DNA of 64,000 bases, taken from NCBI GenBank assembly GCA_037976565.1, contig CP137673.1:1414851-1478850 (forward strand), written 5' to 3'. Both the position numbers and the translations under genes were made by a program. Source of the stretch: Mesocentrotus franciscanus (Eukaryota; Echinodermata; Echinoidea; Camarodonta; Strongylocentrotidae). The notes under the pieces were generated by a model, which was given only the letters and a program-made list of their open reading frames with translations, had not been told where the DNA came from and searched no databases. Within the stretch, counting starts at the first letter, position 1, and each line of letters begins with the position of its first letter. Of this stretch, positions 55,726 through 64,000 are shown in pieces.

Positions 55726-58700
55726 GGTTTGTTGTACCCGGAAGTTGTAGTGGCATAGGCTAAGTTGTGCTCCTTCGTTTATTGCTTACACAGAATTTTG
55801 TTTTGCGTACGCACGAGGAGGGTGTGGGATCACCCGTTTATAACTTAGTCAGAAGCGGAGCTCAAATTAATGATATTGATAAATCTGTGCGACCATCGGC
55901 GAGGACTTCGGATAAAAAAGCGAAATGATTTCAATTATTTTTGCGGGATTTTGCATCTGGAATTTTCACTTTAGCGAGATTATGGGTGAGATATTATCCT
56001 GAAGAAAATAGTAATCCATGTTTAAGGCCAAGATCTGAAAAGTGGGGGCACTTTTAGGGATTTTGCAGGACAAAATCATACACCATGTTTTTTGCAAAAA
56101 AGTAACCTATTAGAGCGGCACATCCCCGTATACCGTATTAGGCGAGTGCCACCCCGGAAATTGAAAACTCATAGTTTCATTATCTCATTTACAAGTGGAA
56201 GCACAGCAACCATAGTGTTTATGTGTTGTTAGCCGAACTTTAGCCACAAGCTATAGTGTAAAAATAATAGATGGCTATGTTCAGCATGTCCTAATATTAC
56301 GAGAAGTTTTCATTTGTAATTAGCGCAGACTGATTGAATCTTTAAAACCCATCCAAGCTGCGTGCTTATTTTGCCCTAGCTGCATATGCTAATGAGCTCT
56401 GCGCATTATGTCTGTCCAATATATAATATACCTACTATGTCAATACGAGCGCCATGCGAATATAGAACAAATATGTACATAATTGCCAAAAGATTTTTTT
56501 TTCTTCTTCTTCACACAATCAGTTTCAGCGCGGTATGGACATAAAATTTTCGTATAACATAATGTTGAACACATCTTGGTTTTGTTATAAGGAGATTACC
56601 CAATTAAGGAACATCTAGGCTAATGTACAATGTTCAATATCACAAAATACTACCGTCCATAACAAGTTGAAAAGAGATATCTCAATAAAATCAAGGCCCA
56701 AAACATAATGCTCAGGGTACGTTAATATTCCTTGTTTGTGTTCATAAGAGTAAGTGGGTTTTCTTCGTCTCATAACCTAGAATTGTATCCGACAAATCAG
56801 ATTTTAAGATAAAGAAAAACAAATAGTATTAAGACAGAGATCAGACAAAGAACCAAAACAGATAGGTAACCAGATTAATTCAGTATTTAGGATAAAAGGC
56901 AGCCAATCCTCATAATGTAGGTTTCCTTTTCCCCCTTACCGAAACTCTATAGGTAATTGAAGGAACAAACCCAAGGCCAAAAGGACATGTAAATCTCTAG
57001 TCTAATATTTTGTTTTACCAAGTTAACCATGAAGCAGTACCCGGATGTAGTTTTGAGGGGCAATGAAGAGGCATGTTATTTAGATGTCTTTTCAACCACA
57101 CATCTGTGGAAGAGTATTTGTTTTAAAACTTTCGTTTATATCAAGAAGGCTGGGTTAAGAACAGAATGCCTAATGTAAATATTATAATCTTATTTACAGT
57201 AGTTAAAGCAGATATTTTTTCTTCTCAATTCACCCTAGATCATGAACCAAACTGTAGTAATATGATAAGACGTTTGCAAATATATTTCAACAAAAGCTGT
57301 ATTAACATTACGGGAGAGACATTCCCCATTTGACCGTCTGAGGGGCGATAAAAATATTTAAAACTTAATTGTTGAACAATTATTAATTCGATTGTCTTCC
57401 CTTAATTATGTTATAGGCATGATAGGCATATGTGCTTCCTGCTAAGAACCCAACGGGTGCTTAGTCAATATGCAAGTCGTTTTTAACCTCTGCCTCCTTA
57501 CAAAGGAAAAAAGACAAGCAAAGGGCATTCTTCAATAAAAAAAAAAACATAAACTGGATTGTGAGCCTAAACACTACTTGAACTCAAGAGATGATCGGTA
57601 CTGCCAAATCGAAGAATACAACATCAAATACTTCAGGCGATTTACTATGATGAGTGCAAGACGAAAAGCTTTAGAATGTCGGTATTCGTTACAACTTGAA
57701 CTGTCCTAATTCATTACAATCAACTCTTTTATTTTCATATTTACATGAGGTACACGCCGAAGGGGGTATACAATCAACATGAGGTACTCACCGAAAGGGG
57801 TATACAATCAATAAAAACAACGTAGCAAGTTGACAGTTTGAAGTTGACAAATTTCTCAGTACAAATTGTTCCTGTGCAGGAATCGAAAAGCCATTACGAC
57901 AAAACCCTTGGGCCTCTGCAACATGAACCTTTGGCTCCTTCAACATTAATCACCCAGACCTTAGACAAGGCATTCACTTGATCTCTGAATGCCAGAAACA
58001 TCTTGACCAATGCATTCTAAAGTTAGTACCTGGGAGACAGGGCATTAAGCAGTAAGACGAAAAGTATATACAATTCTTGGAATAATAGATGGAAGCACGT
58101 CAGCATGATAGCCGGCAGCTTTGAAGATAACGTGTCCGTCTGAGAGGTGATATGGTGTTAGGTTTTACTATTTTCTTTCCAAATTTGTACAATCATGCTT
58201 GGAATATTAAATGGATATTGTAATGCTCGAAAACCACGGAATGCCCTGTCTTGGTCTTTATTAGTCAGTCCAGTATTTAAAGAGTTACTGTCGTTCGTTA
58301 GTGCCGTCCATCAAATTGAGACAGCGAGAGTGATGGATGGTTAGTTTTGTAGGACAATGATATAATAGCTTTAGAACAACATCTTTCGTGATACACGAAT
58401 TCGAATTATTTCATTTTGTTTACAGATCTATCATCATGTTACCAAAAATAAAGATGTGGTTTGTGGTAGCCAAAACAATTAATGGTTTCAGACATTACCG
58501 AGAACCATAAGTGATTAGGGTGAATAGCCAAGTTCAATTAAATATATACTACTATATCAAAAATATGAAAAAAGTGTAAAAAGCTTTTGAAGAGGAACAG
58601 ACGCCAATTGGAAGTGAACATTATTGAGTTTTTCGTTGCTATTGTCCTCCCCATCACGTTGTTTACACATTGTGAAAGCTGATATTTTAACGTATTAAAA

Positions 58701-61120
58701 TTAGCCGTTCCTTTTCTTTATATTCTGTGTTTTCCATTTCTTTTCTTTTCTCTTGTAGAATTTGTGCAAATTCATGGGGATTAAAAGGATCGGTATATCA
58801 GGTAGGGACATGGAGGACACTGTCTGGGATCGTATTGCATAGATAATGACTTCAGGTGAAGGATAAACTGTCCTTATAGAAGACATGTTATTGTAGGATA
58901 GGATGTATCAAATGAACGAAGGCGTCTTGTGCAACTATATCCGAAGACCGACCTTCACACTCCTACAATGGTATCATAACATCAATGCTATTACTTTCAA
59001 ATGCCACGTATACGGGTTATTGTCGTTTTCATATTGTACAGTCTCATCATGCCCAGTTAAGAAATGCAGACGTATTAAAATATGAAGCCATTTGCGTAAG
59101 ATCGAATGTGTAAACAAATCTTGATGGGAGGGGGCAAAAACAAACACCGGTGATTTAAAAATGTACTTCTTATTTGCTTATCAATTCACTTGAGATGATA
59201 TCGAAGTTTCCAAGTTTAAAATCAGTGATTATCATGCAATCTAGGAAATAGAATGAAAGACGTCAGACGAATTGCATGAACCTTCATAATTGAAATATAT
59301 TGTCGCTTGTTAAAATGATGGAGAAATTGTAGGAGTTGTCCATACCGGGTGTCCATAACAACGCATCATCAATAGTCATGCATCCCGACGGCATCAATTT
59401 CCTGTCTATACACGACTAACATGATTCAAAAATACAATAACAATTAATGTCATTGGATTTGAAATGAATTAAGAGTCATCAATTTCCATCGATCCATCCA
59501 CAATGATTAAATATTGGGCGCCTTTGAATGTATGAAACAGATAAATGGCGCCATACAAGGATCATCATCATCATCATCATCATATTCTCAAAAGATTCAT
59601 GGTGAGTTCTGTAATGATCACCCAGTCTTGTTCAACATCTCAATTGTAAAACTAGTGCGTTACTTAACTGTTCCCCGTAGGAGAAAGATATTTCTTAACA
59701 TCTGAAAAGAATTCGCTTTGCATGTTGTCTTCGTCATCTTCATCAAAAAGACCTTTAACGGCAAAAGCACAATCGGAAATGTGTCTGGATTTTCACGTCA
59801 TATACTTATCATTCATCATTAATGGCTGAATGGAAAAAAATTAATCAATAAATGGATAAATTGATTATCATCCCCACCCCAAAACACGTTTTTTTTAACA
59901 CAAAAAACCCGAAACGAAGCAAAACATAAGAATGTAAAGTGAATTTGTAGACGATTTGAGACGTCATTTTTTAAAAAGAGACAATTTATTTTTATTTTTT
60001 AAACGCTGTGTTTCTTTCCTTTAAAAACAAAGAATTGTTTTCCTGTAATCCATCAACCTCATTCATGGCACTTGCCTGCAAAGATTGGAACTGAGACGAG
60101 ATATTTACCAAGAGCGTAAGGGCAAGATAGTCCTGTGGGGTTTAAGTGACCAAATGTGGTAGGGCCTGTAAAACGGCGCGTCAATACGGAACGGAACGGT
60201 ATATAGCAGAGGATGGGATGATAATCAGAAGACTGTGTTTAAAATCCGCGCGGGCGGGGAGGGGAAGGGGGAGAGGGGGTGGTTATTCACTGAAAATCTT
60301 TCGCTCTGCTGACCTCGCATTTTTTAGATACAGGATTACTTTTAACACCATGTAACAGTTGGAGAGTACTGTGCACATGGAAAGTTACTTATATAAAGCA
60401 TATGGCCTAGTAAAATAAGGTGGGGTGGGGAATGCATACCAACTTTACATTCAGTCTTATTTTCTAAGTTTCAATCTGACTAAGGCCCAGGGAACACTAC
60501 ACGATTCGACTACGACCCGACTTTGGAATAATTTACAACAACATTGTATTTGAACATTCACAAATTTGAAATCTTAATGATCGAGGATCTGATTAGTCAT
60601 GTGATTAATTAAATCTTAATTTTAAGAGATCTAAAGCTTCCTTAAAGGGAGAAAGCTCAATCGGCTCAGGATCGTAGTGACGTCAGACCAGTAGTACGAT
60701 TGTCTACGATTGGAAGCCGATTCGGCATTTATTCTGACTAGAAGGCTAAAATGCACTAAAATTCTGGTTGTTAGTATTCTTATCATTATCTACAATCTTA
60801 ATTAGCAAAACGCTCATTGTTTAGATTTCCATAACTAATATAATTGCCATTTCTTCAAGAATCGGATGGCAGTCGGATCATGTAGTGTGCGCCGGGCTTA
60901 AGGAGCTTAAAATCCGACGACCATTTCAATTTTTCTTTTTCCATGTTGAAATATTCTCAAACTTAGTGACATTCAAAATGTTAGATCGACACCTCTGACC
61001 AGCAAAATGTGAACAAACTGTCAAAAACTGACTAAATAATTGAAGAGGACCAATCATCATTATTCGGCGTCACCCATGTCTGGTAGGGGATTTTTAATCA
61101 CTCTAACCCTATTAAGGTGT
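55726..61120. other. Unassigned ~5.4-kb stretch, no supported gene
   Basis: A 38-bp tandem pair lies at about 57743-57812 (ACATGAGGTAC...GGGGTATACAATCAA), a (CAT)n tract at 59561-59583, and a G-rich run of possible quadruplex type at 60250-60283. None of the short frames has a recognised domain. Confidence 0.45.
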
Positions 61121-61397
61121 AGAGGTGTTGTGGTCGAGTGGATACGTCACCGGACTGCCGATCACAAGGTCCGCGGTTCGAGTCCCGCCACGGCACTAAT
61201 GTCCTTTGGCAAGACATTGATCTACATTTGCCACACTCAACCCAGGTGAGGTAAATGGGTACCTGGTAGGATTATTCCTTGAAATGCACTTGAAATGCAC
61301 TGATAACGGCTGCCGGAGCTAAAGCTAGGGTAATAATGTCCAAAGCTCTTTGGAAGCGCATAGCGCTATACAAGAACTGAACTATTATTATTATTAA
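61121..61397 (+). mobile_element. SINE-B copy with intact A and B boxes
   Basis: The head has TGGTCGAGTGG (A box) and GGTTCGAGTCC (B box), the best matches to the Pol III consensus among the copies. The centre TGTCCTTTGGCAAGACATTG, ATCTACATTTGCCACACTC and AATGGGTACCTGGTAGG follows, then a shortened body and a tail GCATAGCGCTATACAAGAAC with (ATT)n. The open frame at 61040-61249 is only a translation of the SINE. Confidence 0.87.
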
Positions 61398-62300
61398 GGT
61401 TTCTCCTCCCTTTATAATTAATTGAGAAGTGCAGGTGTACTATTACACCGGGCTTTGCCCTATAGAAAGCAAAGTGGGATATAATATATAACATCATGAC
61501 TGTTGGCATATACGAAATATCCATTATAGGCGGCACGAGAATCATCAATCATGAATATCCATCAAACGTTATTCTCCTAGATGAAATAAACACCTCCTTA
61601 CAAAACCCATTACATTAGGCAGATAATTGTTATTTTGGTTAAAATGACAGAAATCGTGATGAGAATGATACTGGGTCATTTCCTATATTTTACCACTTTG
61701 TTTTATTGGATGTAAAAATCTATACATCATTCAACGAAGCGATATATCGTGACAGCCCCTTCCTTCTATGCATAGTATCATAGTCTAATCGTTCTCAAAC
61801 TGGAAATTCAAGGAAAATCTTTACGAGAGAGAACATTAAGATTGGATTTTACTTTCACTTGAAGGTCATACAGTCAAAAAAGGTTTCATAGACTTCGATT
61901 AAGAATAATAAAGACTAATATTTTCTGAGGGACGGGGGATTGAGGAGCATAATGGCCCTAACTTTATAAGGTTCCAGCGATTCTTTATTGATCAAATCAA
62001 ATTCAAATTCAATTTATTTTTCATTTTACTTAAAATAACATTAAAAAATACATACAAAAATACATTGGATGACCCCCAAGAAATCAAAGCTTATTAGGAG
62101 GGGCCCTGTACAAATATCAAGAAATAAATGAACATAAATGAAATTTGAATAAAATTAAACAACACGCAATATTAATAAAATAAAAAAAACATATACCCAC
62201 ATACACCCATTCATTCCAATACCTATACCACACCCGTATTCACACACAAAAAAAAAAAAAAAAAAAACCCTTATCATAAGATGGTGTTCTAAACATAATC
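61398..62300. other. Unassigned stretch; possible reversed LINE 3' tail
   Basis: At 61990-62135 the minus strand reads GGGCCCCTCCTAATAAGC, an AT-rich part, and then AATTGAATTTGAATTTGATT. A short (TTGAA)-type repeat at the end is common in non-LTR elements, but no coding part is joined to it. A run of 19 A at 62250-62268 precedes the LINE fragment. Confidence 0.35.
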
Positions 62301-64000
62301 CTTTTAGGTTAGGTTTCCATTGAAGTTGGATGAAACGGAGGAAAAGAAAAAACAATTAAAGAAATTGCATGAAGAGTCTATAGAAGGAATAAAGATAAGG
62401 TCACGAGCTGCGTGGTACGAGGAAGGGGAAAAAAACAAGGAGTATTTCGAGCAACTGCTAAAGTCAAATAAGAAGAAAACCGTGGTAAGGGAATTGTATG
62501 ATGACAATGAATGTGTTGAATATGATAGGAACATAATTTTGGCGATGATTACGAAGTTTTATACAAATTTATATGCGGAAAAGTGAAGTGTTTTAAATGA
62601 GGACACGACAAATTTGTTTTTCAAAGATGTTAAAAAATTAAGTGAAAATGGAAGGAAAGCATGTGAAGGTAAAATAACAAAAGATGAGTGTTTAAAGGTA
62701 TTGAAGGCTATGAAATTAAATAAGTCTCCTGGCAATGATGGCCTTACAGTTGAATTTTATATTACGTTTTGGTTAAGTATCGGAAATATTTTGGTAGATG
62801 CTTTAAATGAAGGTTATGTCATTAGGAGTTTATCCATATCACAAAAACAAGGGGTTATTACTTTGATCGAGAAGGAAGGGAAAGACCCTCGATACATAAC
62901 AAATTATAGGCCGATTACATTATTAAATGTTGATTACAAAATTTTGTCAAAGGTGTTAGCTACAAGAATTAAGGGAGTACTTGAGGAAGTCATACACGTA
63001 GACCAGGTGGGCTATATGAATAATCGTAAATTGGAGAAGCGGTACGTTTAATTGATGACATGTTCTGTTTTTTGAATGAGGAGTCAGGTGACAAACCATG
63101 TAGTTATTTGATTGCGGTTGATTTTGAAAAAGCATTCGATTCAGTATCTCATACTTTCCTCTTTAGAGTCTTAGAAAAGTTTGGGTTCGGGCCCTCATTT
63201 TGTTCGTGGGTAAAAACTATTTACAGTAATATAAGTAGCTGTGTTATGAATGGGGGGTTTGCTACTGGTTATTTTGATATTAAGCGAGGGGTAAGGCAAG
63301 GAGATCCACTCTCGCCCTATTTATTTATTCTCGCTATTGAAATATTGGCAACAGTAGTGAGGAATGATGAGGTTATTTAAGGCGTTAATAATGGAGGAAT
63401 TGAAGTCAAACTAGTGTTATATGCAGATGACATGACAATATTTGTTATGAATAAAGAGTCTGTAGAAAGAGTAAAGGAGATTTATACGTTATTTAAGAAA
63501 ATAAGTGGTTTACGGGTTAATGGGGAAAAAACTAATATTATGAAATTGGGGAAAAACAAAGACAAATCAGAAAAACTTCCCTTCGGGAATGTGGTTAAAG
63601 AAATTAAGATTTTGGGAGTCAAAGTTAGACGTCAGAATAAGAGAGGAATTGAATTATAAGGAGATTTTAAGCAAGATTAAAAGACTTCTCGGATGGTGGA
63701 AACAGAGGGACCTTACGGTGTTTGGAAAAATTCATTTATTAAAAACATATGCATTATGTAAATTAAATTACGTTTTTGCTTCACTAGTGGTTCCAAAGTG
63801 GGTCATATCGGAAATACAGAAAATATGTTTTGAATTTATATGGAATGGGAAAGATCGAATTAAGAGACTAATATTGTATCAAGGATATAGTGAAGGAGGG
63901 TTACGAATTACTAATTTTGACTCGTTTGTAAAAACCCAACGGGTAATGTGGGTGAAAAGACTATTGTACGGAGAAAAATCTATGAGATGGAAGCTATACT
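62300..64000 (+). mobile_element. 5'-truncated non-LTR retrotransposon (L1/Tx1-type), right end outside the window
   Basis: The similarity starts abruptly at about 62300-62320, well inside ORF2 and after the endonuclease domain, as expected from incomplete target-primed reverse transcription. The element continues past the window edge. Upstream there is no endonuclease or ORF1. Confidence 0.88.
62320..64000 (+). pseudogene. LINE ORF2 reverse transcriptase, L1/Tx1-type, with two stops and two frameshifts
   Basis: Segments in order: a charged region with SRAAWYEEGEKNKEYF; KFYTNLYAEK; KAMKLNKSPGNDGLTVEFY; GVITLIEKEGKD and NYRPITLLNVDYKILSK (RT motifs 1-2); VDFEKAFDSVSH with the first catalytic Asp; GVRQGDPLSPYLF; LYADDMTIF, the active-site YxDD box (about 63420); then SGLRVNGEKT, LTVFGKIHLL and a post-RT tail. 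These are typical of the L1 group including Tx1. A TGA at 62584 and a TAA at 63378 stop the frame, and shifts lie near 63030 and 63630-63650. The catalytic residues persist, so the decay is recent to moderate. In life the protein copies element RNA at a nicked target site. Confidence 0.92.

Noticed and set aside
51153..61250. Functional tRNA genes at the SINE-B heads
   Set aside because: A and B boxes are present, but acceptor stems do not close and the SINE body follows directly.

Overview
The window looks like a transposon-rich, gene-poor stretch of an animal nuclear genome. It is AT-rich, has many microsatellites, several families of tRNA-derived SINEs with (ATT)n tails, short inverted-repeat DNA elements, a Tx1/L1-type LINE, and a Ty3/gypsy-type retroelement whose integrase lies before its reverse transcriptase. 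That pol order is known from the Gmr1-like elements of deuterostomes, so a marine deuterostome invertebrate, most likely an echinoderm, is my best guess. No host exon, rRNA gene or functional tRNA gene could be supported. Every open frame that resembles a known protein belongs to a retroelement, and all of these are broken.

Left end (1-3.7 kb): a decayed, minus-strand Gmr1-like element (gag, zinc knuckle, protease, integrase, then reverse transcriptase running off the left edge). It was later hit by three insertions: a 193-bp element with a 9-bp target duplication in the integrase, a 160-bp foldback MITE in gag, and a tRNA-Met-like SINE. 4.7-9.2 kb: two head-to-tail copies of a ~1.77-kb unit with rolling-circle-like ends (TC...hairpin...CTAG|T), each carrying a tRNA-Gly-like relic. 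The first copy carries a 737-bp DNA element with 31-bp terminal inverted repeats and eleven copies of the palindrome AGCAATTGCT, and the second copy shows the empty site. 10.4-17.8 kb: two copies of a second element made of ~160-bp tandem repeats, a GGAC run and a hairpin ending in CTAA. The second copy lies between 224-bp inverted arms.

18.6-25.5 kb: hAT-like non-autonomous elements with 8-bp target duplications (one nested in another), and a piggyBac-like element bounded by TTAA. 25.5-51 kb: mostly unassigned AT-rich DNA with scattered SINE copies, further copies of the MITE, TTAA-bounded elements and a 0.3-kb AAT-type microsatellite growing out of a SINE tail. 51-62 kb: a full-length SINE, a SINE split by the MITE, a 765-bp TTAA element with ~200-bp arms, and another SINE. 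Right end (62.3-64 kb): a 5'-truncated LINE reverse transcriptase with two in-frame stops and two frameshifts, running off the window.

The main value of the window is its record of nested insertions: several borders are proven by target duplications, by an empty paralogous site, or by a reading frame that is continuous once the insertion is discounted. SINE-A, SINE-B and SINE-C below are working names for this window only. All borders were read by eye.
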